A DNA stretch of 64,000 nt, taken from contig JAOBSW010000147.1 in NCBI GenBank assembly GCA_026214975.1, positions 62,001-126,000 on the forward strand, in the 5' to 3' direction. The position numbers and the translations under genes are program-made. The notes under the pieces were generated by a model. That model saw only the letters and a program-made list of their open reading frames with translations, searched no databases and was not told the origin of the DNA. Of this stretch, positions 1 through 11,626 are shown one piece after another (position 1 is the first letter of the stretch; each line of letters opens with the position of its first letter). This DNA is from Gentiana macrophylla. Taxonomy: Eukaryota > Streptophyta > Magnoliopsida > Gentianales > Gentianaceae.

Positions 1-255
1 GAGCCCAAAGTAAGTCACACCAAATGCATGAGCCAATTCATACATCAATTCACTCCTAGCGAGACAGAGATTCCGGTCGAAAAAGTGTTCACCGGATGGG
101 ACTTCTTCGAGGCCATAATAGCGGTTGATCCAATCCGCATCCAAACCGACGGTAATGCCTTGTACTGTTGGGTGTCTGAATCCAACCCGACCAAAAATGC
201 TCTTTTTACTGAAAACCTCATAGTACTCACACACAAGAGACCGATTCATACTCAT
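1..255. other. Unassigned sequence at window start
   Basis: Reading frames are open on both strands here (plus from position 28, minus 45-236), but neither encodes a protein family I recognise. The plus frame runs on into the tandem duplication that follows, which argues against a conserved gene. I see no promoter, tRNA or transposon terminus. It may be the edge of a degraded element extending left of the window. Confidence 0.3.
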
Positions 256-598
256 GGTAGGACCGGGCTGTTTGCAAAACAATTCCACCCAATTTTACGT
301 AATTTGTCTGCAAACCTTGTGGCGAGACTATCCCATGCAAACCTCATCTCTCCAACTACAACTCTAGCCAGCCAGCACATCTTGAAAGATTTCCTATCCC
401 CTGCATCAGGGAATCGAGGTAAGAGTGGTAGGATCGGGGCTGTTTGCAAAACCATTCCACTTAGTTCTACGTAATTTTTCTACAAACCTTGTGGCATGAC
501 TATCCCATGCAAGCCTCCCCTCTTCAACTACAACTCTAGCCATCCAGCACATCTTTAAAGATTGCCTATCCCCGCATCAGGGAACCGAGTTAAGAGTG
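256..598. repeat. Two-copy tandem duplication, 171-bp unit
   Basis: The segment starting GGTAGGA at 256 recurs at 427 with the same order of landmarks: the run TGTTTGCAAAAC, then CTTGTGG, ATCCCATGCAA, CCAGCACATCTT and GCATCAGGGAA. The period is 171 bp, a multiple of three. Copy 1 is open on the minus strand (252-455) and copy 2 has stops. The copies differ by scattered substitutions and small indels, so the duplication is not recent. Function unknown. Confidence 0.75.
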
Positions 599-766
599 TA
601 TGTTCATCATAATACATATTTTCATCGTCCTCATTAACAAACACAGGGCAATGCGGGTTCGCATACCAATTGGGACTCAGACATTGGTTGGAAGGACAAT
701 AAACAAATATGTTGTATAGAAAAACAATGTGAAAGACTTGTTTGCTTGACTATAAGGATGGCCACA

Positions 767-768
<2 letters not shown>

Positions 769-813
<45 letters not shown>

Positions 814-820
814 TATATAT
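769..820. repeat. (AT)n/(AC)n microsatellite
   Basis: An uninterrupted AT dinucleotide run passes into ACACACAC and a short ATATAT tail. The small ORFs crossing it on both strands, rich in Tyr-Ile or His-Thr, are artefacts of the repeat. Confidence 0.95.
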
Positions 821-882
821 AGGAAATTTGCACGTACCGAATGCTTCAAGTCAAACTTTCACGTTTTCAGCACGTCGAATAC

Positions 883-1010
883 CATTTTACGTACGTATTA
901 TGTACGGGAAAACCTCATTTCACGTATGTATTATGTACAGGAAACCTCATTTCACGTACCTTTTATGTACATGAAACCTCATTTCACATACGTATTACGT
1001 ACGGGAGGCC
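883..1010. repeat. 32-bp tandem repeat (CATTTCACGTACGTATTATG unit)
   Basis: Units start at 883, 916, 948 and 980 with spacings of 33, 32 and 32 bp. Each reads CATTTCACGTACGTATTATG followed by TACGGGAAACCT, with small changes. The core CGTACGTA is palindromic, and TACGTATTATGTACG is close to an inverted repeat, so single units could form small hairpins. The block opens a larger satellite that continues to about 1960. Confidence 0.85.
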
Positions 1011-1960
1011 TCTTATCTTCTTTCCATGCATGCACCTAAGCATTAACACGTGACTTGACATTGTACCGATGGACCCGATGCAATAATAATTCACCATTAC
1101 TTCATGTACGTATTATGTACGGGAGACCTCTTATATTCTTTCCATGCATGCACCTAAGCATTAACTCGTGACTTGACATTGCACCAATGGACCACATGCA
1201 GTAATAATTCACCATCATTTCAGGTACATATTATGTATGGGAAAGCACATTTCACGTACATGTTATGTACGGGAAACCTCTTACTCCTTTCCATGAATGC
1301 ACCCGGGTCTAATAACTCGGAACTTGACATGACAATGTACCTGCTTACCCCTGCTGTCATAAATCACTCTTACTTGACGTGTAGACCCCATCGATAGTGA
1401 CCACACATTCACAGGAATCACATAATACATACGTGTTATGTATGTGAAAGCACACTTCGCGTACATATTATGTACGGGAAATCTCATTTCATGTACATAT
1501 TACACATGGGACCTCTTATCTTCTTTGCATGCATGCACCTAAGCGTGAACTCGTGACTTGACTTGCACTGTACTGATGGACCCCATGCGGTAATAATTCA
1601 CTATTATTTCACGTATGTATTATGTACGGTAAACTTATTTCACGCACGTATTATGTATGGGGAAACCTCATTTCACGTACGTATTACGTATGTGAGACCT
1701 CTTATTTTCTTTCCATGCATGCACCCGGGTCTAATAACTCGTGACTTGACTTGACACTTTACCGGATGTACCCCTGCAGTCATAAATCACCATTACTTGA
1801 CGTGTGGACCCCATCGATAGCGACCACACATTCACAGGAACCACATTTCACGTACGTGTTATGTTCGTGAAAACATATTTCGCATACGTAGTGTATGGGA
1901 AAGCACATTACATGTATATAGTAGAAGGGTTTGTTTCACGTCAATAATATGTATGTGAAA
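1011..1960. repeat. Higher-order satellite with alternating A and B modules
   Basis: Modules are anchored by CCATGCATGCAC at 1024, 1142, 1291 (variant), 1527 (variant) and 1713. Type A modules continue CTAAGCATTAACTCGTGACT and a CCATGC(A/G)(G/A)TAATAATTCA segment. Type B modules continue CCGGGTCTAATAACTCG and contain CCCCATCGATAG and ACACATTCACAGGAA. The order is A, A, B, A, B. The 32-bp CACGTA units of the preceding block are interleaved between modules. I see no coding capacity. It could be a local minisatellite or part of a larger satellite family. Confidence 0.75.
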
Positions 1961-2215
1961 GAAGGTTTCCCATAAACAATACATACGTGGAATGTTATTT
2001 CATGTACACATTATGTCCACATATTGACCAATCCTTTATCAAATGATTCACCCATTTCATCTTTTTTCTATTTTACTCATAAACTCCTTTTTAGTCTTCC
2101 TTTCAACGGATAACCCACATTATCTTGTGTTTATTCCCAATGATGATATAAATTTGTCATTGGACGAGCATTCTCTCATAGACCGTTCCATAATAGAAGA
2201 GGAGACGCGTCAGCA

Positions 2216-5200
2216 TGTGACTAGCTGTGTAACGCCCCAAATTTTATAGCATAAGACGAGAAGGGTAAAATTGTCAAAAATTATAATTGTAAGTTTCTTT
2301 TATAATCGTGGTAGTGACGAGTCACAAAAACACAATTTTTTTTTCCCTTATATATCACTATATTGTTCCAAAGTTATTTTAGCTAGTTTGATTTATATAT
2401 TGGATTTAAACATATACTTTCAAGATAAATATTAACTTCTTATTTTTTTTATTTTATTTTTTTTAGACGTAAATAAGATTGTAATTGTTATTACACACGT
2501 TACTTTCACTTTTGATTTTATAGTTGTTATCCGTTACAGTTGGGAAGTAGATACTAATTACTATTAAGTGTTTACGTTATTTTTCGGCTCATTATTCGAT
2601 CACGTTAAAAAAACTGAATATATAAGGGCAATGTTAGGAATATGAGTATTACATCTTTTAGCATCAAAAACTGATACCTCACTTATTCTGCTGTCCAAAT
2701 TGTCTTCTCCAATCTTCTTCTGTTTCCTTCATCGGCCATACATAATTATTGTTGTTTCACGATCGTTACCGTAACCGTCTCTTCATATATTTATATTGTC
2801 ACCGAAAACCATCCATGGACATCAACAAATGAATGTTCAGGAACCGGAAATACCGTCACCGCCATTCACCATGTCCAACCGTTTTAGTCGCCGTGTTCGG
2901 CAATCCAAATGAAAAAAAAACACAAAACCGCTGTTGCTCTACCCCTCATTTTTCCAGTGATGCCTTCGTATCCTCAATGGGTTACTTCTCTAAGGATGGA
3001 TTCATTTAGTATGTTCTACGACCATCATCAAATACGCAACCGTAATGGTCCGAAACCGAAATTCTAACAATCAGAGTATCTTTTGATAATTATTCTTGCG
3101 TGCTATATATCCCCATGTTGTGCTCTCGTATTTTAGTTCTTCTGCCAAATTGGCATTCATCAAGCCATAATAATCAACATTTTCGATAGACCAACAGGAG
3201 AGAAATTGTTTTGGCAGGAAGTTGTGTTTTGTAATTTGGATTCGAAGTGGATTTGGGAATACGGCTAAAATATATTGGATCACTAGATGTTTGTTTCCAT
3301 TGAGTATAGTTCTGCAATGGTGATAATTCTTGGAGTAAGAAAACCGACATCGGGACAAGAGAAGCAATATAAAATTAAGGTTTTAGAGCAAGTGATCTAT
3401 CGTCCAACCCGTTGAAGGATTTCAACCTTAACATCTAACTTGACTGACGGACCGGAATGTGAGTCTTTTATTTTGATATAAAGCCAAAAGTGTGTTTTAT
3501 ATTATTTTCAAGCATTTTATGTATAGTGAATATAACTTTTAAATTCAGAAGTCGTTTTCGAATAATTTCTTTAAAATTACTAAAGCAAAATGTTTCATTA
3601 ATAATCGACTGTTTTGAGCTAGTGCACATCTTTTAAACAATAAAATGATACTTGGAATACTTGCTCGCTCGCTCGTTCGCTCGTGACACGAAAGTGTCAA
3701 GGCTCTGGTGGCTAGGGAGATTAGAGTTACTGCTCTTGGAGAACGTCTAGTCACCGGTCTCGGGGCCTCTTGACTCGAAGTCTTTCCGACAGTAGCTAGA
3801 GTGCTCACTCGTAAGAGTGGGGACGGTACCTTTTCCCGAAGATTCGTGCTCTGACCCCGGAAAGCAAGGGCTGACGGTTGGTGCGTGGGTCCTAGGGCAT
3901 GGATAGGGTTGGCTGGAGCCGTGTAGGAGGCTTGCACGGTGAAGGTTGATTCTTTTCCCTGACAATCGGCCGGAGTTGTCAGGCATGGCTAGTTCTCGTG
4001 AAGTGCGGTTGAAATCCATGGTAAAATTGGCGTTAGGGCGGTACTTGACTCATCGGCTCGGCCAAAGCTGGTGCTTGTAAAATAAACTCGACACGTTTTT
4101 CCTTAATGCTCGTGCACTATAACTTTTAAAATTGACTTATTATTATTTTTTGCTCCGTCTTTTATTTTAATTTTTCAAGAATTATTTACTAACTCGTTTT
4201 TGCAAGATTAATAAAGGTTTCCGCTGCAAATTTTTATAAAAGTTGTTTATATATATATATATAGTATAACACCTGCACACGTGGCTCATACCAGCCCTTT
4301 GCTGACGCCTCGTTTTTCTTGTTTCTCTGTTTTGTTTTGTTTTTTTTTCTTTCTATAATTATAAATACAGGTTACAGGTTAATGTGTTAATGATCGAGGG
4401 GAATGAGTATTATAAGAGATGATATTGATCGAGATCCGAGGAAATTGAAATTAATGTTTTTGTTGGTATTTCATTTAATTTTGAGAGCTATTGTACTTTT
4501 ATGGGTTGTAATATTGTAATGGAAATATTTTATTGAATTGATGTTAAATTGACTAGTGGATTTATTATGTTAAATTGTGGATTAGGTTGATTATTTTGGG
4601 ATTTTAAGTCTTGGTATTGAAGTCGCGGCGAGAGCTTCGCAACCCCTCCTAGAATGACCCCAGTGGACCTAGGGGTCGGGAGTAGGGTATTACAAGCTGA
4701 ATGACAAGAGTGATCGCGTTGCTTTTACTAGCAATAGGACTAGGTCTATCGCAGTATAGCAATGGTGAATAAAGGTGTCGAATCCATAGAGACTCGTAAG
4801 ATACAAATCAATCAATATTGAGAACAAATAGAGCTGTCTACGACCAACAAGAGTACATAAAGGTAACAACAGTGACAATAATACGCAAGATCAAACAGAA
4901 ATGCACTCTATGAGTTTTTAAAGTTTTGTTCTAAATATGAGTGATTAGGTATTTCACCTAATTTATGCATCGATCTTCCTCGTGGTGAATTTTAATTCTT
5001 TTTCAGCTACGGGGTGCTATCCTGTAATATTACTCTATATCCATTGTAAGGACAATAGGTGCCTATGTGTAGCTAACCTCCTTAGGTTGTATTAACCCCC
5101 ATGCAATAAGATCTAGGGATAGCCGGCTCAAGACCGAGAACCTCCCTAAGCAACCATCGATATTGACTGACACATTCATTGAGATGGATCTAGACTATGT

Positions 5201-5922
5201 CCGAATTAACACTTCACTATAAGTCCTTCATGCTAATTTACGATGACATGCAAATAGTTGATTAGGCTAAAAACATGTAAATTAAATCTGTCAATCAGAC
5301 GTAACTGGCGCCGATTATCATGAATTAGGATTTACTAGGTATCCAGATCTATCAATAAAAACCATCAATGATCCGGAGAACGCAACCACTATTTCTTGAT
5401 TTCTTTACCAACGATTTAGATCTATTCATAAATGGGGTAAATAAACTAACTACAACATAGCAAAACTAATATAAACAATTAAAACATACTCATCACAAAA
5501 TAACAACATATCTACATCTAGAAATCCGAAAATCATACCCTCGAAGACGAGCATAGATCCTCCGCAGATCTCTCCCTGGGTGGCGAATCCGTCAGATCCG
5601 TGATTAGCACTCATAGAAAATAAAATAAAGAAAGAACTTTTATTGCATAATGTATTTGCCTTGAGAAAATTGTACATTGAAACTGAGGTATGATGCCTTT
5701 TATTTATAGTGTCGAAACCGACTTAGATACATCTACAAATTACCCCTCGTGCGAAAAACGCGTTTACGCGGCTTCCAGAATGCTCGCTTTGGAGGTGGCG
5801 TGCTCACACCTTTTTAATTATTTTAATCCTTTTAATTGAATAATTGGGATAAATTGTAATTAGGTTAAAACAAATTAAAGCCAATTACCCTTTTACCCTT
5901 CTTAAAAACTCGAGGTATTACA
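2216..5922 (-). mobile_element. Older LTR (minus orientation), split by a solo LTR
   Basis: On the minus strand a terminus TGTAATACC begins at 5922, directly preceded by a purine-rich tract and by a segment typical of the 3' end of Gypsy elements (see next internal piece). Its other end is placed near 2216, where the plus strand reads TGTGACTAG. Removing the nested solo LTR (2228-4694 plus one AGCTG copy) leaves about 1.24 kb. The part at 4700-4860 shares TACTAGCAA, GGACTAGGTC and GTCTACGACCAACAAGAG with 55140-55300, another minus-strand LTR, so the two are distant relatives. The 2216 boundary is an inference; the 5922 boundary is better supported. Confidence 0.45.
2228..4694 (+). mobile_element. 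Solo LTR, 2467 bp, target duplication AGCTG
   Basis: The element starts TGTAACGCCCC and ends GGGTATTACA, giving TG...CA termini. It is flanked by a perfect 5-bp direct repeat, AGCTG at 2223-2227 and at 4695-4699. No primer-binding site, polypurine tract or pol sequence lies inside, so it is a solo LTR left by recombination between the two LTRs of a full element. Its termini resemble those of the LTR at 59864 (TGTAAC.CCC and GGG.GTTATA with a GTC(C)GGGAG stretch before the end), suggesting a related Gypsy family, probably chromovirus-like. ORFs at 3545-4019 inside it look non-coding. A TATATATA run lies near 4246. Confidence 0.85.
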
Positions 5923-6327
5923 TCCCTCCCCCTATAAAACAAGTTTCGTCCTCGAAACTAAACATTACTGGGAGGTGCTTGAACACTGGAACTTCGCAAA
6001 ACATCTGGTATTTTAACTCTCATGTCGCCTTTGATAGGAAATCAATGCGGGAACTCAGCGGAATTTAAATTTTGGATTTTCTTTTACCAAGATTGACTTT
6101 ATTCAAGAAACAAGCATAAAAGAAGTAAACGAGAAAGTTACCTTGAATGATTTAAAAGATTGAAGCTTGATCGTCTACAAAGGATTAGTGGTGCATGGAG
6201 CCGCCCAAGCGTTCGGCCTCTACCGCTAGTCCACATGAACAATCCGCCGGAATCCCGCATTGGATTTTTACTAGAAAAACTCAGTTGCTAGACCGACATT
6301 TTCTCTCACTCAAAACTCTCTCTAGTG
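5923..6327 (-). other. Polypurine tract and remnant of Gypsy 3' internal region
   Basis: Read on the minus strand, 5950 to 5923 gives GTTTCGAGGACGAAACTTG and then TATAGGGGGAGGGA just before the LTR start TGTAATACC. This phrase followed by a purine tract is characteristic of the junction between pol and the 3' LTR in Del/Tekay-type Gypsy elements (established knowledge). Past about 6040 the similarity is lost, and 6040-6327 holds nothing I can assign. Confidence 0.55.
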
Positions 6328-6975
6328 ATATGCCTAAACCATAATCCGGCTCGTGGATCCTTATTCGGGTCCGTCAGGCCACCACAGTAGTGGACAAGGC
6401 CATCGGCCACCACAGTCCGAGCAACTCACCAGCCAAGATGGGAACCAACATCCTTCGGCCCCGCCTAGAGCCTTTAAGCCCAATGCAGCACCAAGAAAGG
6501 CTAAGGGCCAATCCGCTAATCCCTCAGGCTATTAGGCCAGCCAGCGGCCCAAGCCCGTTACCAAGAAGAGCAAGCTACAACAAGGGTAACAAGACAGAGG
6601 CTGAGCAAATGACCAAGTGTAGTGTACCCTCTCCATATCGGCAATGCTCTATAGTCTTAGCTTAGTCGGCGTCGTATTGTATTTAACTACGTCGTTTTGT
6701 TATTAGTTAAACCCTAGCACATGGCTTGCTTATAAATAAGGCTCACAGTAATAATTTTAACCACACACAATTAATAGAGAATACAGGCTTACTCTGCCAA
6801 TTTTACTATTCCCTCTTCTTTTATTTGCACCATCATTCTCACCACTGTGAATCCTATTTCACCGCCATGCACCACCTGTGTTTGCACCAAATCATAGCCA
6901 GATATCCACCACTTATTCACCGCTATTTATCCGAGAGAATTTCAACATTATCAGTTGGCTCCGTTACCGGGAAAG
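6328..6975 (+). mobile_element. Plus-strand LTR end with primer-binding site
   Basis: TTGGCTCCGTTACCGGGAA at about 6955-6973 closely matches the primer-binding site used by many plant Athila/Tat-type Gypsy elements (TTGGCGCCGTTGCCGGGGA). It follows ACATTATCA, a plausible LTR 3' end. A TATA box (TATAAATAAGG, about 6731) lies some 220 bp upstream, as expected for an LTR promoter. The proposed LTR start TGATATGCC at 6328 is a guess based only on TG and distance. The small ORF from 6353, Pro/Ser/Gln-rich, lies in the U3-like part and is probably not a gene. Confidence 0.4.
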
Positions 6976-9585
6976 CACAAGCTTTTCTGTCCTCTCCGGT
7001 GTATGGCACTGCCGCCTTCTCCATATTTTACAGCGGCTTCAGGAAGATCTTCATCATCTTCCCTAATCTTTTTGGAGTTTCTTCATTGGAAATCTCTCAG
7101 AATCGGCTCGATCATTAGGAAATCATTATCTCAGCTCCATACAAAAGGTAAACTCCATGAACCTTGAATGAAATCCACGAGTCTGCGTTTGAATCATCAC
7201 CTTTCTCGCGAGTTTTTGTCTGAGACCACACCAGAGCCATTCTCTTCACCTTTTCACTCTGAGCTTTCATTTTTCAACAAGAGTTTAGTTGTTTTGAGCT
7301 TTGTGTTTGTATAATTGATCAAAGACTCGTGAAAATTCTGAGTTTGCACTTGAGAAATCATCACTCTTGGTATATTCACGTTAAGAACAAAACTTGTGGA
7401 GGTGTTCATTGTTTTGGTATCACCGGCACTTTTATTTTGCATTTACTGGGGTTGTTACTTTGCATGTTTTGGGAAATTTGTTAAGATAAAGCTATAGTAC
7501 ATCGTTGTTGGAAATAAAATTTATTTTTGATGTTGATTCATTACTTATTCAGTTATTCTTTTTAAACCTCATTGATGAAGTGCCATAACTAGCTGTTATA
7601 GTGCAAAGCAAAATGATGTCTAGAATTAAATGTATATGATTTAATAGAGTCTGATATTTGTATAGGTAAGTCAGAAAAGCACTATAATAGAATAGGCTTA
7701 AAATTGAGAAACTAACTTTAGGAAACCTGATGAGCTTACAAGTGAAAAGTATTCAAGAGAAGAAACCGACCTTAGAGTAGGAACTGAGTTCACATATAGA
7801 AACTAAAGAAGGTAAGTTCGTTGAGGGACACATAATTAGTTGGCTTATCTATAAGCTGATGGCTGAGGGAACAAACTCAGTTTAGAAGGATGAGGGTCAC
7901 AGACTCAGTTATTGAAGACTGAAGAACTGAGGGTTCAAACTCAGTTTATGATGACCATAAGCCAAGACTGTAAAGTTAGAATTTAGGTAAGTCTGTGATG
8001 GCCTAAACTGACTTTATAGGTTTTGTATGAAGACCTAAGATACATTAGGACAATGATATCTACATAACTTAAGTGTTATAGTGTACTCTGATCAAGTCAA
8101 TAAAAATCAGATGAGTACTAAGTTTTGAAGAAGAGTAAAAACTCAGTTAATGCTCTTAAAACTGAACTATTCAGTTATATCAGCTGGAAAATGATAAAAC
8201 CCAAAATCTTAGTTTCAAGATTTTCAAACTGAAGAAGAATCAGAACGCTAGAAAGCAAGCAATTCGATTGGTAATAATAGTTATTTATATAATATTCTTT
8301 TGTATGCATTTTATATTTGATTATATGATTATTGTCACACTAACTAGCCATGAATCATTTTTGTTTACATCATATGGAAACCCTTTTGTTATTAATTATT
8401 TTGTAGGAATTTAAGAAATATTTAATTAGATATTTAATTAATTATTGTGCCAATTTAATTGGTTAATAATTAATTAAATTATATAATATGATTATATGAC
8501 ATTATATAATGCTTGCTGGGCCTGAACTTCATAAATAAAGGCTGATATCTTTAAATTCCAGTGTTCAGCCCATTTATTTAAATTCTGCCTGGCCCAACAA
8601 ATCCTTGTCCATATACCCGAGCCTGGATACTCTTAACCCGGATTTGACCCGTTTCCTACACTTAATACCACAGACCTCAATTTCCTTCCCTCATTTATCA
8701 TTACCCCCATTTTCTTTCAGAAACCCTAACTCCCCTTCTCACAGCTGTCTCTGAAAATCTCCACCTTCATTCCAAATCCATCAATCCCTAGAAAAGTTGC
8801 AACTTTCACTCTTTTCCTTCATCTTCTGATGCTAATCGAGCGTTGAATGTCTTGATTTGGTGTTGATTTGCAACACGCTCTATTTTAGAACCGTGATGGC
8901 TCAAACCTTTGGGGAATTCGTTCTATATAACCTCTGATTCTTTCCCCTCTTGAATATCATATTATATCTGCATTAACTTTTGTAATTTGATTAGTATAAT
9001 CACAATAGAAAGGAATTCTGCCTTGATCCTAGGTTATGTGCTGAGAAAGGATAGAGGAATCAGGGATTTCATCACTTTGATTCTCCGGTAGCCAACCGTT
9101 GCCTAAAGATGCCACTTTTCTGTCTTGGTTCATTCGGCATGTTTAGAATATCGAAGGTCAAAGATTTGGTCTAGAATCATTGACCCATGTGAGGAAAATT
9201 GAAGCTTTAATGGCTCAGAATCACTTGCTGGAACAAATCATCTCTGTTCACACCACCGGTTCATTGCTGGCTCTTTAACCCGAGTTCAATTCCGGATTAG
9301 CTATGGTAAAATGGTTTAGACCCCTTTATTTTTCTACTTCGAGTCAGTCTAAGGGTAGTGTGCCCTATGAAGTCTTATTTTAGGTCATCCCTGAGAACAA
9401 TGGTTCAATGATGGGTCAATATCATGCTTGGTTTGTTTTTTAGTTTCATACAGCATGAATTGACTACCTCATGGTTGATCTTCAGCTTCTTGGTCAACCA
9501 CTGAGTCATAAATCGAATTAAGCCAATTATTGAACCTTTGTATGCTATGTGTAAGGATTTGGTTCAATATTGGTTTGTAGGGTTG
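6976..9585. other. Non-coding stretch, unassigned
   Basis: No ORF here resembles a known family. 7660-8230 contains repeated words such as AACTCAGTT and CTGAGG but no clear tandem period. 8280-8560 is very AT-rich (TTAATTAATTA runs). 8620-9000 has short pyrimidine-rich, UTR-like sequence (AAACCCTAACTCCCC). 9080-9585 has phrases like GGTTCAATG and TTGGTTC. It could be the non-coding interior of the element whose primer-binding site lies at 6955, but no matching 3' LTR is visible. Confidence 0.3.
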
Positions 9586-11054
9586 TGTTAATCCCAAAGA
9601 AGGGTGAAACTAGAGTCAGAGGGGGGGGTGGGGTCTAGTAAAAGTTTAAAAAGTTTTCTTGTTGAAAAGATTTTGTGCAGCGGAATAATACCTTCTAAAA
9701 TATATTTTCAAAGTAAATATAACCACACACAAACAAGTAATTGACCGAAAGTAAATATTCAAAGTAGAGCGTAGCAAGTAAATAACACAAAACACTTATA
9801 GTGGTTCAGGGTGGTGTAATCCCTTAATCCACTCTTATCCTGTGATGATTGGAATAATTCACTATTGTTGTCACCAATAAAATAGATTGATTGTACTTGA
9901 CTACAATAGCTTCACAATCTACAAGCTGTCACTCCTTGGCATCAAATGCTTCAGTGACTGAGTCCTCACAAACACATTGCTCCTTGAGATTAAATCCTTC
10001 AGCAGCTTGTTACTAATCCTAAAATTCATTCTCAAAAATTTGATTCAATTGCCTCAGTCCTAGAGGACAATCAAAGTCCTTCACTTGAACATAAACTCTC
10101 TGAATAAGATGTTAAGGTCGAATTTGATAATTCTCAAAATGATCAAACTCAGTCTGAATCTCTTGAAACTCCATTTTTGTGAGTTTGAACTTTCTGCTTT
10201 TTTCTTTGTAGGACCAATAATATGAAGGCTTGAATTTTTAGAGTTATGGCACTTAAATTTCTCGAGAATACTTCATTATTTTTGTCCCTCTGTCAATGCC
10301 TTCTATTTATGGCCAAAATTCCTTGAATTTGAATTTCCGTCCATTGGCTAATTAATATGGAGAATCCTAGATTTTGTCTTGATTTAACCCTCCTTGATTT
10401 GCGTGATCTAGAATTTTATTCCAACAATTATCACAAAATCCGTTCTTGATTGATTCTGCATTAATTGCTTATTTTCTGTATTCTTCACGTGTCTGAACTT
10501 GTAATTTGAACTTTGTCAGCTTAATGACTCAAGTGACTCTCCATTACTTGGTTGTTTTAGGATTCACTGATCTGTTGATATTTTAGTCAGCTATCTTGTT
10601 GTTATTCTACTGCCTTCACTGCTTTGTCACATCTTCATTTAGCTACCTCAAGTATTCATCTCTTAGGTGGTTTTTCTTTGCTGCTTCAGCTGACCAATAT
10701 ATAACTTCATTGTCTCTTATTTTGGGTGAGGTCAGTGTACACCATTTTAGAGGAAATATCTTTTATCACTTCACTGTTATCTTAGACTTATCCAAGGTCA
10801 TTGTAGATTTCCTTGGTTGTAAGTCAGTCCATGAATCTTCACTTCACTGAATCTGGATCCTCAGCCTTCTTACTCAGCCGGTCTTCCGTCTTCACTGAGT
10901 TGGCGTACCAGACTACTTTTACAGATCTTAGTCTAATTAACCTATATAATATCAGACGTCTAAATAAAACCTATACAACCATTTCTAACTTATATCAGGC
11001 TTACTATAATAGCTAGTACGGTCATCATCAAAACTTAACAATATGTTCCTAACA
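9586..11054 (-). mobile_element. 3' LTR of a SIRE-like Copia element (1469 bp)
   Basis: The plus strand begins TGTTAATCCC with an AGAGGGGGGGGTGGGG tract shortly after, and ends GTTCCTAACA, matching the layout of the complete SIRE-type LTRs at 24349 and 36405 (TGTTGGTCC...AGAGGGGGTGAA...GTCCAACA). CATCATCAAAACTTAACA just before the right end mirrors CATCATCAAAACATAGAAA in those LTRs. On the minus strand a purine tract precedes the LTR, so this is the 3' LTR. A reverse TATA box (CATAAATAG) lies near 10300. The short ORFs at 10596-11016 are inside the LTR and not genes. Confidence 0.7.
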
Positions 11055-11626
11055 ATTTCTCCCTTTTTGATGATGCCAAAATCCTCTTAAGCCTGAGCAT
11101 AATAAAAAAAATAGACAATGAACCAACTTTTATTATTCATCTATAAAGGGAAAAAGTTCAAGACAAAAAATTATTACAACTACATGTTTATGAGTCTTTG
11201 CTTATACCTCTTGAACTTGGTTGTTTCGATGCCCATCATGTCAGTGAAGTCAACCATGGAAATCTTCCACTTCCAAAACACAAAGGCCTGAAAACCCTTT
11301 TGTCGACCAGCCTATTGAAATCAGGCATGGTTTCATGAGCTGCTGGTTCTACAAAATATTCTAGCAATCTGCCTCTTTCTTCTTCAACATGTGGTTCCGC
11401 CATCTTTAGATCTTTATACATTGTCCATTGTTGCTGATTTTTTAGTTTGGACATAGGTCTAAAGAACTGCTTGAAATTATTAAACTCCATTTATTCTTCA
11501 GTAGTTAAGTCTTCAGGTCTCTGTGCTGATGTAGGGACATCAATGGCTCTTGGATGATTCCCTCTACTGGTGGAACCAGATTTCCCTTCAGCTGGTGCCC
11601 TCCTCATTTATGCAAATAAGGCCTTT
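11055..11626 (-). pseudogene. Polypurine tract and 3' end of SIRE-like extra ORF
   Basis: The sequence next to the LTR reads ATTTCTCCCTTTTTGATGAT on the plus strand, i.e. a purine tract on the minus strand, parallel to ATTTCCCCTTTTGGTGATGA at 26064. Upstream on the minus strand is an 84-codon frame (11490-11236) with a charged, non-enzymatic sequence. Its position matches the C-terminal part of the extra ORF between RNase H and 3' LTR in SIRE-type elements. The element is cut off at about 11627, where a Gypsy tail begins. Homology to the extra ORF at 26.8-30.2 kb is inferred from position, not from an alignment. Confidence 0.45.

Noticed and set aside
634..1039. Overlapping small ORFs across the AT/AC microsatellite
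   Set aside because: Tyr-Ile and Thr-His repeats arise from the dinucleotide run and the 32-bp satellite.
3545..4019. Two overlapping minus-strand ORFs (130 and 90 codons) with Ser/Arg/Pro-rich sequence
   Set aside because: They lie entirely inside a solo LTR, where coding sequence is not expected, and match no family.
6353..6665. Pro/Gln/His-rich ORFs as a host gene
   Set aside because: They lie upstream of a TATA box and primer-binding site in a probable LTR U3 and have no recognisable domain.
6976..9585. A tRNA or host-gene promoter in the long non-coding stretch
   Set aside because: No cloverleaf-like A and B boxes with matching stems and no downstream coding sequence were found by eye.
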